DNA of 64,000 nt from Syntrophobotulus glycolicus DSM 8271 (GTDB lineage: Bacteria; Bacillota; Desulfitobacteriia; Desulfitobacteriales; Syntrophobotulaceae), in NCBI RefSeq assembly GCF_000190635.1, contig NC_015172.1, positions 2,356,001 to 2,420,000 of the forward strand, written 5' to 3'. Below are positions 8,523 through 17,306 of this stretch, in pieces. Within the stretch, counting starts at the first letter, position 1, and the number at the start of each line of letters is the position of its first letter. Under the pieces are notes generated by a model that was not told the DNA's origin, searched no databases, and saw only the letters and a list, made by a program, of their open reading frames with translations. The translations under genes were made by a program, and so were the position numbers.

Positions 8523-9392
8523 TTATTCTGCAAGATAGGTTTCTTTTATTCTTTTACCCGCAGGGGTTGCTGCCAACCCCCCCATCGCAGTTTCTTTCAA
8601 CGCACAGGGGATTTGCTTCCCGATCGATGCCATCGCATCGATGACCTCATCAACAGGTATTGCGCTCCGGACCCCTGCCAGAGCCATTTCTGCCGCCGTC
8701 ATCGCGATTACCGCCGCCATAGCGTTCCTTTTAATACAAGGCACCTCCACCAGTCCGGCAACCGGATCGCAAACCAGCCCCAAAAAGCTTTTCAACGCCA
8801 TGGCCGCGGCATGTCCAATCTGTTCCGGCGACCCGCCGGCCAGCTCCACAGCCGCTCCGGCCGCCATGGCTGAGGCAGAGCCGATTTCAGCCTGACATCC
8901 GCCTTCCGCCCCGGAAACGGTGGCCCTTTCCGCAATAACCATTCCCAGACCGGCCGCTGTGAACATCGCCCTCACCACTTCTTCTTCCGTTACCCCTGTA
9001 ACCTCCTGAACAGTCAGAAACACGGCAGGCAGCACACCGCACGACCCTGCCGTAGGTGCGGCCACAATCCTGCCCATTCCGGCATTAACTTCCGCTACCG
9101 CTACCGCCCTGGCCACAGCCTTATTCAAGCTGTCCCCAATAATGGTTTTTCCTTTTTTCCGGAACTTCTCCATTTTCGATGCATCCCCGCCGGCCAAGCC
9201 TGACTGGGAATGCCAGTCTCCCGTGAGCCCTCGGGCTGCGGAGTCTTTCATCACCAGAAAATGATCGGTCATTCTTTTGATTAACTCGTCTTGATTCTTA
9301 TTCATCTTTTCAGCTTGATCATTTAAGACGACCTGACTTATTTTTATTTGCTGTTCTTGAGCAGAATCAATGATTTCCCGGCAGGAACGCAT
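8523..9392 (-). CDS. sdaAA: L-serine ammonia-lyase, Fe-S dependent, alpha subunit
   Basis: With SdaAB it deaminates L-serine to pyruvate and ammonia through an oxygen-sensitive 4Fe-4S cluster. 289 residues. Cysteines that can hold the cluster are seen in AGSCGVLPAVF, EGGCQAEIGSASAM and VCDPVAGLVEVPC. Glycine/alanine-rich helices follow, as in the family. The start ATG has AGGAGAG upstream, 13 bases after sdaAB. The two-subunit form is typical of Gram-positives; E. coli fuses the two parts. Confidence 0.95.
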   Translation of the reverse strand: MRSCREIIDSAQEQQIKISQVVLNDQAEKMNKNQDELIKRMTDHFLVMKDSAARGLTGDWHSQSGLAGGDASKMEKFRKKGKTIIGDSLNKAVARAVAVAEVNAGMGRIVAAPTAGSCGVLPAVFLTVQEVTGVTEEEVVRAMFTAAGLGMVIAERATVSGAEGGCQAEIGSASAMAAGAAVELAGGSPEQIGHAAAMALKSFLGLVCDPVAGLVEVPCIKRNAMAAVIAMTAAEMALAGVRSAIPVDEVIDAMASIGKQIPCALKETAMGGLAATPAGKRIKETYLAE

Positions 9393-9405
9393 ATTTGTTC
9401 TCTCC

Positions 9406-10077
9406 TTAATTCATCGGTTCAATAAAGATGACCTCTTCCACCTTGGCAAGTTTTCTGATCTTTCCCAGGACCTCAATTGGCACGATATCATCGGTTTCTA
9501 TCACTGTTAATGCTCTTTTCCCGCGCCCCTCTCGTGATACCTTCATTTTGGCAATATTGATAGAAGCCTTAGCCAGCACGGCTGTAATTTCCGCAATCAT
9601 ACCGGGATAATCGGCATAAACAGAGACAATGGCAGGATATTCTCCATTAAACTCCACCGGGAATTGATTAATCTCCCTGATCACGATCATCCCCCCGCCA
9701 ATGGAAGAACCGGTCATTTCAATCCTTTTTCCGTTCAAGCCGGTCAGGCAGATCTTTGCTGTGTTGGGATGTGTCTCCCCCAAATCCCCTTTTTCAAATT
9801 TTACCTCAAGCTGTTTCTCCCGGGCAATCTGCAGCGCTCTTCTTATCCCTTCATCATCAGGCTGCATACCCAGTATTCCTGCTGTCAACGCAAGGTGAGT
9901 CCCATGTCCCTTCCCTGTCTCTGCAAAAGAACCGTGGAGAACGATCCCGGCTTTTTGTACTTGCTCCCCAAGGATCTTGCGGGCCATTAACCCCAGTCTT
10001 ACCGCTCCGGCAGTATGGGAACTGGAGGGGCCAACCATTACCGGCCCCAAAAGATCAAAAACAGAACTTTCCGCCAT
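9406..10077 (-). CDS. sdaAB: L-serine ammonia-lyase, Fe-S dependent, beta subunit
   Basis: Partner of SdaAA. 223 residues. The N-terminal domain has FDLLGPVMVGPSSSHTAGA, the serine dehydratase beta signature. The C terminus from about residue 148 is an ACT domain (IVSVYADYPGMIAEITAVL) that probably binds an amino acid for control. ATG follows AGGTGAT. First gene of the sda pair; a strong terminator at 10210-10236 separates it from fakA upstream. Confidence 0.95.
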   Translation of the reverse strand: MAESSVFDLLGPVMVGPSSSHTAGAVRLGLMARKILGEQVQKAGIVLHGSFAETGKGHGTHLALTAGILGMQPDDEGIRRALQIAREKQLEVKFEKGDLGETHPNTAKICLTGLNGKRIEMTGSSIGGGMIVIREINQFPVEFNGEYPAIVSVYADYPGMIAEITAVLAKASINIAKMKVSREGRGKRALTVIETDDIVPIEVLGKIRKLAKVEEVIFIEPMN

Positions 10078-10209
10078 ATCATCACCTGTCTTTTTATCTC
10101 ATCCGCGCGTAAAAAAATCCTGTTTCCGCACAGATCCATTCTCTCCGGATCATTCTTTCCAAATAACAATCGCTCTCTATATCATGCTCTTTTTTACAGA
10201 CAGTTAAAC

Positions 10210-10236
10210 AAAAAACCTCCGGGAAAGCCGGAGGTT
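10210..10236 (-). terminator. Intrinsic terminator after fakA
   Basis: Perfect 9-bp stem AACCTCCGG / CCGGAGGTT with a 5-base loop, followed on the minus strand by a T run. It sits just downstream of the fakA stop at 10244. Confidence 0.9.
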
Positions 10237-10243
10237 CCAAGTT

Positions 10244-11938
10244 CTATTCAACCCCAAAAATATAATAATACAAAGGCTGCCGGCCCGCATAAATTTCCAC
10301 TTCAATATCCGGTTTTTCACTTTCCAGCCAATATTCCAGGACCTCAACATCTTCTTCCATCATATCTTTTCCGTATATTATTGTGACCAGATCTTTATCC
10401 CGCCAATTCATTTCTTCGAGAACTTTCTTGGATACCTCCAAAATCTCTTTTCCCGTCGCCGTGATTTTTTCTTCAACTAAGCCCAGGATATCCCCTTCGG
10501 ATATTTGGAGATCGCCGAACTGGGAGTTTCTTACGGCATAGGTTACCTCCCCCGAAGCAACCTGAGTTATTGCTTTTTTCATACTTTCCAGATTTGCTTC
10601 CGGTTCAGAATCCGGATTATAACCGAGCAGGGCGGCAATCCCCTGAGGAATAGACTTGGTCGGAATAATATAGGCCTTACGGTCTTCCAGCAATTCGGCA
10701 ACCTGTTGAGCAGCCATAATAATATTTCCGTTATTCGGAAGAATGAAGATATTGCGGGCAGCGATCTTTTTTGCGGCTTCCGCTAAATCATAGGTACTGG
10801 GGTTCATTGTCTGACCGCCGAATACGACCTGTTCTACCCCCAGACTATGAAAGATTTCCGATATCCCTTCACCCATAGCTACGGCCACAATGCCATATTC
10901 TTTTAAATCTTCAGGTTTTACCGGCACTTCTTCGGCTGAAGGTTTTCCAGTATTCAACCCATCGGAGAAATCTCTCCGGTCCTCCCCTTTAGCCTGATGT
11001 GAAGCCGCTTCGTTCTGGGCAAGCATATTATGAATCTGGACCTCATGCAAACTGCCGTATTTCAACGCATAATCAAGGATTTCCCCTGGGTTGGCGGTAT
11101 GGATGTGTATTTTGAGAATACTTTCAGTCCCAACAACGAGAAGACAATCCCCCTTCTCCATAAGCTCATCCCGGATCAAATCCGGATTCATGGACTGTCC
11201 TTTGACCAGGAATTCAGTACAATAAGGATATTCAAGGGTATCAACTCCTATAATCCCTTGGACAGCAGGAGTATTCTCACCGGTTATATCCTGAACGACC
11301 TCCTCAAAGATCAAGCCCGGTCCTGCCCCTTCCAGGGCACCTATCCAGCCCTTGACTATAGTTAAGAAACCTTCGCCACCGGCATCCACTACCCCGGCCT
11401 GTTTTAATACAGGCAGCATTTCCGGGGTCTTTGCTAAAGCAATCTGTCCTTTGGCCAGACCGGCCTGCATGATTTCCAAAAAATCTGTTTCTCCCGCTCT
11501 GGCTTTTGAAAGAGCACTTTTGGCAAATTCCTTGGACACGGTGAGGATCGTCCCTTCGACCGGTTTCATCACCGCCCTGTAGGCAGTATCGACTCCGGCT
11601 TGCAATGCTGCCGCAAACTGGACTGCATTTGCTTCAGTCAATCCATCCAGACCTTTGGCTATCCCGCGCATAATCTGGGATAAAATCACCCCGGAATTTC
11701 CCCGCGCGCCCATCAGCGAACCCATGGAAGCAGCATTGGCCACTTCCGATATTGAGCTGCTTTCTATCTTAACTCCTGCGGCTGCCGCAGAACGGAAAGT
11801 CAAACACATATTCGTGCCTGTATCTCCATCCGGAACAGGAAATACGTTCAGGGAGTCAATCTCCTTCTTCTTTGCTTCCAGAGTCTTCGCACCTGAATCA
11901 AGCATTTCCTTCCATTTATTTCCGTCAATCGCTTTCAA
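10244..11938 (-). CDS. fakA: DhaK/DhaL-type fatty acid kinase subunit FakA (YloV)
   Basis: ATP-binding subunit that phosphorylates fatty acids carried on FakB proteins, feeding exogenous or recycled fatty acids into phospholipid. 564 residues. The N-terminal DhaL domain has NVFPVPDGDTGTNM near residue 30 and MGARGNSGVILSQI near residue 73; a middle linker and a C-terminal DegV-like domain follow. The start is TTG with AGGAGG seven bases upstream; no ATG nearby fits. It follows asp23 in the same order as Bacillus yloU-yloV. FakB is not in the window. Confidence 0.9.
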   Translation of the reverse strand: MKAIDGNKWKEMLDSGAKTLEAKKKEIDSLNVFPVPDGDTGTNMCLTFRSAAAAGVKIESSSISEVANAASMGSLMGARGNSGVILSQIMRGIAKGLDGLTEANAVQFAAALQAGVDTAYRAVMKPVEGTILTVSKEFAKSALSKARAGETDFLEIMQAGLAKGQIALAKTPEMLPVLKQAGVVDAGGEGFLTIVKGWIGALEGAGPGLIFEEVVQDITGENTPAVQGIIGVDTLEYPYCTEFLVKGQSMNPDLIRDELMEKGDCLLVVGTESILKIHIHTANPGEILDYALKYGSLHEVQIHNMLAQNEAASHQAKGEDRRDFSDGLNTGKPSAEEVPVKPEDLKEYGIVAVAMGEGISEIFHSLGVEQVVFGGQTMNPSTYDLAEAAKKIAARNIFILPNNGNIIMAAQQVAELLEDRKAYIIPTKSIPQGIAALLGYNPDSEPEANLESMKKAITQVASGEVTYAVRNSQFGDLQISEGDILGLVEEKITATGKEILEVSKKVLEEMNWRDKDLVTIIYGKDMMEEDVEVLEYWLESEKPDIEVEIYAGRQPLYYYIFGVE

Positions 11939-11979
11939 GATTTATCCTCCTAATCATCTAGTGTCAAGCTGCTGTTTTA

Positions 11980-12336
11980 TTATTCCAGGAAACGCACACC
12001 TTGAACATTGACATTCACCTGATTGATCTTCAGACCGGTCATTGTTTCGATAGAATAACGCACCCTGTCCATCACATTGGATGCCACTTCGGATATTTTA
12101 ATTCCATATCCCACAATGATATTTAAGTCCACAGTGAGGTCATCATCCTGAATTTGAACAACAACACCTTTGCCCAGATTTTCTCTTTTCAGCAAACCGG
12201 ACACCCCGTCGGAAATTTTACGGGAAGCCATTCCAACCAATCCATAACATTCAATTGCTGCCGCCCCGGCAATCGTAGCAATCACATCTTCACTGATATT
12301 GATTTTTCCAAGCTTGGTTTCAAGCAATTTCCCCAT
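11980..12336 (-). CDS. Asp23/Gls24 family envelope-stress protein (YloU)
   Basis: 118 residues of the Asp23 family, with the conserved pattern IAGAAAIECYGLVGMA and later DLNIIVGYGIKI. Asp23 proteins are membrane-associated or cytoplasmic and are linked to cell-envelope homeostasis; biochemical function is not established. ATG is preceded by GAGG at eight bases. First gene of asp23-fakA, divergent from rpmB across about 258 bases. Confidence 0.9.
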   Translation of the reverse strand: MGKLLETKLGKINISEDVIATIAGAAAIECYGLVGMASRKISDGVSGLLKRENLGKGVVVQIQDDDLTVDLNIIVGYGIKISEVASNVMDRVRYSIETMTGLKINQVNVNVQGVRFLE

Positions 12337-12527
12337 TTTCCGAACCTCACTTTCCCATTAAAGATTTGTCTTTTATCTTTAGCGTATTCATCATTCAAAC
12401 AATATTTGCACCTGTAAAATAGAATATTACAATTATAAATAGGATAATATAATACCTGTTTGTAGTCAAATGCTAACTGAATCCGCAAAAGCAGGCAAAA
12501 AGAAACATAAAATAAAGCAGCTCACCC

Positions 12528-12556
12528 TTGCCTTTTTTTTTGAGTTCTGTTAATAT
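12528..12556 (+). promoter_or_regulatory. Candidate promoter for rpmB
   Basis: TTGCCT (12528-12533) and TAATAT (12551-12556) are separated by 17 bases, each matching four of six consensus positions. It lies about 40 bases before the rpmB start. Alternative -10 readings exist in this AT-rich stretch. Confidence 0.35.
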
Positions 12557-12594
12557 ATTATAGTGTCATTTCGGGTGAAAAGGAGGTAAGTTAC

Positions 12595-12786
12595 ATGTCA
12601 AATGTTTGTGCTATTTGCGGTAAAGGGGTTTCCACAGGGATGAAGGTCAGCCATTCACATATTCGTACAAAACGCACCTGGAAACCGAACCTGCAGCGTG
12701 TTCGTGCTGTTGTTAACGGTACCCCCACCCATCTCAGGGTATGTACAAGATGCTTGCGTTCAGGCAAGGTTCAGCGCGCTGTTTAA
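12595..12786 (+). CDS. rpmB: 50S ribosomal protein L28
   Basis: 63-residue ribosomal protein of the large subunit. Seen: [18 protein letters not shown] at the start, then [13 protein letters not shown] and [12 protein letters not shown]. The two CxxC pairs indicate the zinc-binding (C+) form. ATG follows AAAAGGAGG. Monocistronic, with a terminator at 12812. Its position between thiN-rpe and asp23-fakA matches Bacillus; the tiny spoVM gene normally found there was not seen. Confidence 0.97.
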   Translation: MSNVCAICGKGVSTGMKVSHSHIRTKRTWKPNLQRVRAVVNGTPTHLRVCTRCLRSGKVQRAV

Positions 12787-12811
12787 AGCTGCTTGAATGA
12801 TAATATCAGGG

Positions 12812-12857
12812 GAGCGTCGCCAAACTGCTTACATTAGTGGTTAGCGATGCTCTTTTT
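12812..12857 (+). terminator. Intrinsic terminator after rpmB
   Basis: Stem GAGCGTCGC / GCGATGCTC (one central mismatch) with further pairing inside the loop, followed by TTTTT, 25 bases past the rpmB stop. Confidence 0.75.
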
Positions 12858-12902
12858 ATCTGCCGATTTTTCCGCTATTGTAATATCTTCAGGATGAAAT
12901 CA

Positions 12903-13304
12903 TTATAGGAAGTTCTCAAAGCAATCATAATTACGCTGTTTAACAATCTTATGATTCTTAAACTGAAAGAATTGCGCAAAATACGCTTTCATCTCATCCC
13001 CAGCCTTTAACTTTCCTAACGGAATGGATAATTCTCCACTCCAGATCGCTTCAATAATTACCGTATCCCCGATGGAAAATGATTTCACGATTTCATATCT
13101 CTGGTTTGCAATAACCTTTTTCCCACTGATCGATGCATCTTTAATTTCATGAAGATTTCTTTCAATAAGTCTTTTGGTTAATAAATTTGGATATTCAATC
13201 TGTACTGCAGACTCATCATAAAACTCATTCAACTCTTCCCCGGATTTCCCGTCACCTACGGCTTTCATAAAACGAACAGCCAATTCCAAATTATCCTTAC
13301 TCAT
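12903..13304 (-). CDS. NTF2/SnoaL-like domain protein
   Basis: 133 residues starting at ATG 13304, which has a very strong GGGGGGAGG upstream; an in-frame start 45 bases out has none. Pattern fits the nuclear transport factor 2-like fold: N-terminal helix (LAVRFMKAV), FYDESAVQIEYP, then strands ending in MKAYFAQFFQFKNHKIVKQRNYDCF, as in SnoaL-type polyketide cyclases and small-molecule-binding relatives. Substrate or partner unknown. It follows thiN by 19 bases and is probably co-transcribed at the end of the long priA-thiN run. Confidence 0.65.
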   Translation of the reverse strand: MSKDNLELAVRFMKAVGDGKSGEELNEFYDESAVQIEYPNLLTKRLIERNLHEIKDASISGKKVIANQRYEIVKSFSIGDTVIIEAIWSGELSIPLGKLKAGDEMKAYFAQFFQFKNHKIVKQRNYDCFENFL

Positions 13305-13323
13305 GATTACCTCCCCCCAAAGT

Positions 13324-13983
13324 TCAGAGAACTTTGGATTTAACGACAAGGATCCTGCCTTTGGCCACCTTTATTTTTGCTTCGTCTTCGATCAGAACAT
13401 TACTGATCCCTCGCGGTGAGTGCTGGTACATCGTGGAATTCTTCAACGGATAGTAGAGTCCGTATGAATCGACGACAGCCTCCGCCGAAAGAGGGATAAT
13501 CGAAATCACTTGCCCCTGGGTTCCCTTGACCATCTCCTCTCCCGGAGCAAGGACCCAGGCTTCCTGGGACGGCTCGATCATTCTCACCATCCGTCCCCTC
13601 TCGGCAAAGGCCAGCATCATGCTGATATTGCCCATTAAATGGTCAAGCCTTTTTCCGCCTGCTCCATAGAGGGAAATTTCATCCTTGGGTTTTCCGTACT
13701 CCCGAAGATATTCTTCCGCATATTCCATCGCCAGTTCAAGATCGGTTTCATCTTTTTGCGCCGGATACTTTTTTATTTTTGTTTTGCCCTGTGCGCAGAT
13801 GAACAGGTTTTCTTCTTTAATTGAATCCATATCACCTACCAGGATATCGGGCAGCCTGCCGGAACTGATTGCCGCATTGCCGCCGCCATCGGCACAGATT
13901 AAGACCTCAATATTGCCGGGGGCAATCTCCTGACGCCCCCATTCTATATCCCATTCGCCATTGGCCAAAACAGCAATCCTCAT
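13324..13983 (-). CDS. thiN: Thiamine pyrophosphokinase
   Basis: Converts thiamine to thiamine pyrophosphate with ATP. 219 residues from ATG 13983, chosen because AGGTGG lies eight bases upstream; a GTG four codons earlier has no site. Seen: LICADGGGNAA, LPDILVGDMDSI, YPAQKDETDLELAMEYA and LYGAGGKRLDHLMGN, the signature motifs of the TPK catalytic domain, with a smaller C-terminal thiamine-binding domain. It follows rpe with 15 bases between. No TPP riboswitch is visible; the gene is inside an operon. Confidence 0.93.
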   Translation of the reverse strand: MRIAVLANGEWDIEWGRQEIAPGNIEVLICADGGGNAAISSGRLPDILVGDMDSIKEENLFICAQGKTKIKKYPAQKDETDLELAMEYAEEYLREYGKPKDEISLYGAGGKRLDHLMGNISMMLAFAERGRMVRMIEPSQEAWVLAPGEEMVKGTQGQVISIIPLSAEAVVDSYGLYYPLKNSTMYQHSPRGISNVLIEDEAKIKVAKGRILVVKSKVL

Positions 13984-13998
13984 CTTTTCAACCACCTG

Positions 13999-14655
13999 TT
14001 ATTCGGCTGCCGCCAGCAGCTCTTTTATGGCCAGGACAGGATCTGGTTTAGTGAACACCGCTGCTCCGGCCACGATAATATCCGCCCCTGCCCTGCTGAC
14101 CAGGGAAATCGTGTCCGTATTGATCCCCCCATCCACCTCAATCAGACAACCGGGATTAACCTGGGCAATAATCGTGGAAAGGGCAACAATCTTCGGTAAG
14201 ACTCCCTGAATAAACTGCTGCCCGCCAAACCCCGGATTAACAGACATCAGCAGGACCATATCCAGGTCCTGTAAAACATAAGTCAATACTTCTATAGGTG
14301 TCGCCGGATTAAGAGCCAGTCCGGCTTTGACCCCCATAGATTTGATTTGTTGAATCAGCCTGTGAAGATGAATACTGGCTTCGGCATGGACAGTAATGAT
14401 ATCCGCTCCGGCATTAACAAATTCTTCAAGATAAAGCTCCGGTCTCTCGATCATCAGGTGAACATCGAATTTCATTGATGATACCTTGCGCAGAGCCTTG
14501 ATCACAGGCGGTCCGATCGTCATATTGGGAACGAAATGTCCGTCCATAACATCTATATGCAGGATTTCCGCCCCTCCGGCTTCAACCCTTTTTACCTCTT
14601 CCCCCAATTTGGTAAAATCCGCTGACAGGATCGATGGTGCAATCTTAATCGGCAT
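13999..14655 (-). CDS. rpe: Ribulose-phosphate 3-epimerase
   Basis: Interconverts D-ribulose 5-phosphate and D-xylulose 5-phosphate in the pentose phosphate pathway. 218 residues, TIM barrel. Seen: [54 protein letters not shown] and EVDGGIN, containing the metal-binding histidines and aspartates. ATG follows GGGGAGGG closely. It lies between rsgA (107 bases upstream) and thiN, the same order as in Bacillus. Confidence 0.97.
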   Translation of the reverse strand: MPIKIAPSILSADFTKLGEEVKRVEAGGAEILHIDVMDGHFVPNMTIGPPVIKALRKVSSMKFDVHLMIERPELYLEEFVNAGADIITVHAEASIHLHRLIQQIKSMGVKAGLALNPATPIEVLTYVLQDLDMVLLMSVNPGFGGQQFIQGVLPKIVALSTIIAQVNPGCLIEVDGGINTDTISLVSRAGADIIVAGAAVFTKPDPVLAIKELLAAAE

Positions 14656-14762
14656 AATACCCTCCCCTGACTTTTCCTTCGTTTAAGCAATAGATCATTC
14701 TACAGTTTCAACCTATTTTTTATAGATTACGGCAAATCTATTTTATCACATAAAAGACTCTG

Positions 14763-15635
14763 TCAATACTTATTTTCGGCAGCTTTTACTTCCTCAAGAA
14801 ACTGCCGGTAATGCTCATACCTTAAGCCGGTCATCTCCCCTCCCTGCACTGCTTCTCTTAATGCGCACCCCGGCTCTTTGACGTGAAGACAATCCTTAAA
14901 GCGGCACTCTTTACGGTATGGTCCAAATTCAGGAAAATATTCCTGGAGCTGTTCCTTTCTCATGGGGGGAAGGTAGAGGGATGAAAATCCCGGGGTATCG
15001 GCAATCAGCCCTTTGGCCGCCTCTAAAAGCTCGACATGACGGGTCGTATGTTTCCCTCTGCCAAGCTTGTCACTGACAGACCCTGTTTTCAGCTTCAAAC
15101 TCGGTTCCAGTGAATTCAGCAGACTGGACTTCCCGGCCCCGGATGGACCGGCCAGAACAGAAACTCTGCCGCGAACAATTTCTCGGACTTCTTCCATACC
15201 CTGAGCAAGAATATTGGAGACATAAAAGACCCTGCACCCTATTGTTCTGTAATATTCATATGGTGACAGGTCGCTCTCTCTAGCCAAATCATACTTTGTA
15301 AAAACAATCACCGGTTCGATTCCCGCATGAGCAACCTGAACAAGCAGCCTGTCCAGCAAGTTAAAATCCGTATCCGGAGTACTCATGGCCAAAACAAGCA
15401 AGGCTTGATCAACATTGGCAATATTGGGTCTGATCAGAGAGTTTTCCCTGGCCAACACTTCTTCTATTGTCGCCTTGATCCCCCTATCCGACAAAATCAT
15501 GACTTTGTCCCCAGGGATGAAATCCTGCTTTTTGACACGAAAACGACCGCGCAGGGAGCATTCCCACACACGGTCCTCACTATAGACATAATAAAATCCC
15601 GAATACCCTTTCAACAGTGTCCCTTTTAAAAGCAT
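14763..15635 (-). CDS. rsgA: Ribosome small-subunit-dependent GTPase RsgA
   Basis: Circularly permuted GTPase that checks late 30S subunit maturation. 290 residues from ATG 15635, preceded by GAGGGGGAGGGG; an upstream in-frame start lacks support. OB fold at the N terminus, then FTKYDLA (G4), AGPSGAGKSSLLNSL (G1), DTPGFSSLYLP (G3), and a C-terminal zinc knuckle from ECRFKDCLH to EPGC. It is adjacent to prkC, as in Bacillus, where this GTPase is a PrkC substrate. Confidence 0.95.
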   Translation of the reverse strand: MLLKGTLLKGYSGFYYVYSEDRVWECSLRGRFRVKKQDFIPGDKVMILSDRGIKATIEEVLARENSLIRPNIANVDQALLVLAMSTPDTDFNLLDRLLVQVAHAGIEPVIVFTKYDLARESDLSPYEYYRTIGCRVFYVSNILAQGMEEVREIVRGRVSVLAGPSGAGKSSLLNSLEPSLKLKTGSVSDKLGRGKHTTRHVELLEAAKGLIADTPGFSSLYLPPMRKEQLQEYFPEFGPYRKECRFKDCLHVKEPGCALREAVQGGEMTGLRYEHYRQFLEEVKAAENKY

Positions 15636-15674
15636 AAATCCCCTCCCCCTCAATTGTTCTGCTTCCCTGGTCTA

Positions 15675-17306
15675 TTATGCGCCGTCCGGCCCCGGTCCCT
15701 GTGAATAGATGATTTCGATTTTGTCCCCGGGTTTGATCGGGCGACCCTGAGTAGGCTCTGTTTCAATCACAATATTCACATTATAATCATAAGACCGCCG
15801 GGCCACAAGGTCAATGTTATATCCCGCAAGAGAATCTTTAGCAACTGCAAGATCCAGCCCAATCAGATTCGGCATGGTGGATGGACCGGCTCCGCTGCTG
15901 ATAAAAATTCGCACTTCGCTGTTGGGGTTCCAGCTGGCACCGGCGGACGGATCCTGGCTGACCACCCTTCCCTGAGAAACAGTAGTGCTGGCAACTTCAT
16001 AATATTTGATTTTCTCCTTGGAAAATCTCCTGTCCAGAATCATTTTTTCGGCCTCATCCTTTGTCGGGGCTCCTGTTGTGACATCCGGCATTTTCAGGAA
16101 TTCAGGCCCTAAACTCAGTGTAATGTTAATCGGACGGTTTTCTTTAACCCAAGAATCGGGAGAAGGATCCTGGTCCATTATTGTATCCAGAGTATAGGTG
16201 GAACTATAATCTTTAGAGATAGTTCCCATCACAAGCTTTTGTTCATCAAGCTCTGCCTGGGCCTCTTCGGCTGTCTTGCCTTTAAGATCAGGAACCTTTA
16301 CCTCCGAGGAAAAAAAACTGTTCAACCCATAAACCAGCCCGGCAATCAGGAAAACTCCCAGCAGGGCTAACCCTACAATCAGCGGCTTGCTCAGTTTCTT
16401 CCCATCGTTCCGGCCCGTCGGGCTGATTCTTTTCTGTACTCTGGTTGCCGACAGACTTTCATCCGGACTTAACCGAACAGCCTCTATTTTCTGCCCGTTT
16501 TCCAGCTTATTGATATCCTCCATTAATTCCTGGATGTCCTTATAACGGTCATTTGTGTTTTTGGCGATGGCTTTCATAATGATGTCATCAAGCTGTTTGC
16601 TGATACCGGAAACCAGTTTCCCGGGCAGCTCCGGAATATCCTGAATGTGTTTGAGGGCGACCGTAATCGGTGTATCTCCGTCATAAGGCACCCGGCCGGT
16701 GACCAGTTCATAGAGAATGATCCCCAGGGAATAGATATCTGATTGAGCCGTGGTCTGGTCCCCTTTGGCCTGTTCGGGCGATAAATAGTGGACAGATCCC
16801 ACAATATCTCCGGTATGGGTCAGGGTGGCCGCCGATACGGCTCTGGCTATGCCAAAATCGGTGACCTTGATTCTCCCCTCAGGAGTGACAAGAATATTCT
16901 GCGGTTTAATATCCCGGTGAATAATTTCGTTGGCATGGGCATGGGCCAGGGCCTCACCGATTTGCCTGATGATAAATAATGCTTCCGAAACAGGCAGCGG
17001 CCCGCGTTCCCGGATCATATCCTTTAACGTTCGTCCATGAACATATTCCATCACAATATAGTCGTTATCGTTTTCTTTCCCCACGTCATAGATTGAAACG
17101 ATGTTGGGGTGAGACAAACTGGCCGCTGATTGTGCTTCCCTCCGGAAGCGTCTGACAAATCCCTCATCAGACACAAACTGCTCCCTCAGGATTTTCACCG
17201 CGACAGGCCTGTTGAGCAGGGTGTCTTTAGCCTTATAGACAATGGCCATCCCGCCTGAACCGATTTTTTCTTCGATTTTATATCTATTTCCCAATATATT
17301 CTCCAA
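15675..17306 (-). CDS. prkC: PASTA-domain Ser/Thr kinase PrkC
   Basis: Membrane receptor kinase that senses peptidoglycan fragments and controls growth, cell-wall synthesis and germination. 543 residues. Kinase domain about 1-265 (GSGGMAIVYKA glycine loop, HRDIKPQNI catalytic loop, DFGIARA), one transmembrane helix near 305-328 (LIVGLALLGVFLIAGLVYGL), then three extracellular PASTA repeats to the C terminus. The start is read as TTG directly after the PBP stop; the upstream site (GGCAGG) is modest, but the N terminus fits the family. Partner phosphatase stp and two FHA proteins are in the same operon. Confidence 0.95.
   Translation of the reverse strand: MENILGNRYKIEEKIGSGGMAIVYKAKDTLLNRPVAVKILREQFVSDEGFVRRFRREAQSAASLSHPNIVSIYDVGKENDNDYIVMEYVHGRTLKDMIRERGPLPVSEALFIIRQIGEALAHAHANEIIHRDIKPQNILVTPEGRIKVTDFGIARAVSAATLTHTGDIVGSVHYLSPEQAKGDQTTAQSDIYSLGIILYELVTGRVPYDGDTPITVALKHIQDIPELPGKLVSGISKQLDDIIMKAIAKNTNDRYKDIQELMEDINKLENGQKIEAVRLSPDESLSATRVQKRISPTGRNDGKKLSKPLIVGLALLGVFLIAGLVYGLNSFFSSEVKVPDLKGKTAEEAQAELDEQKLVMGTISKDYSSTYTLDTIMDQDPSPDSWVKENRPINITLSLGPEFLKMPDVTTGAPTKDEAEKMILDRRFSKEKIKYYEVASTTVSQGRVVSQDPSAGASWNPNSEVRIFISSGAGPSTMPNLIGLDLAVAKDSLAGYNIDLVARRSYDYNVNIVIETEPTQGRPIKPGDKIEIIYSQGPGPDGA

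Noticed and set aside
12337-12902. spoVM between thiN and rpmB, as in Bacillus
   Set aside because: Both strands around rpmB were read; only frames of up to about 17 codons without ribosome-binding sites or SpoVM-like sequence were found.
13324-13995. TPP riboswitch for thiN
   Set aside because: thiN is inside an operon 15 bases after rpe; there is no leader space.
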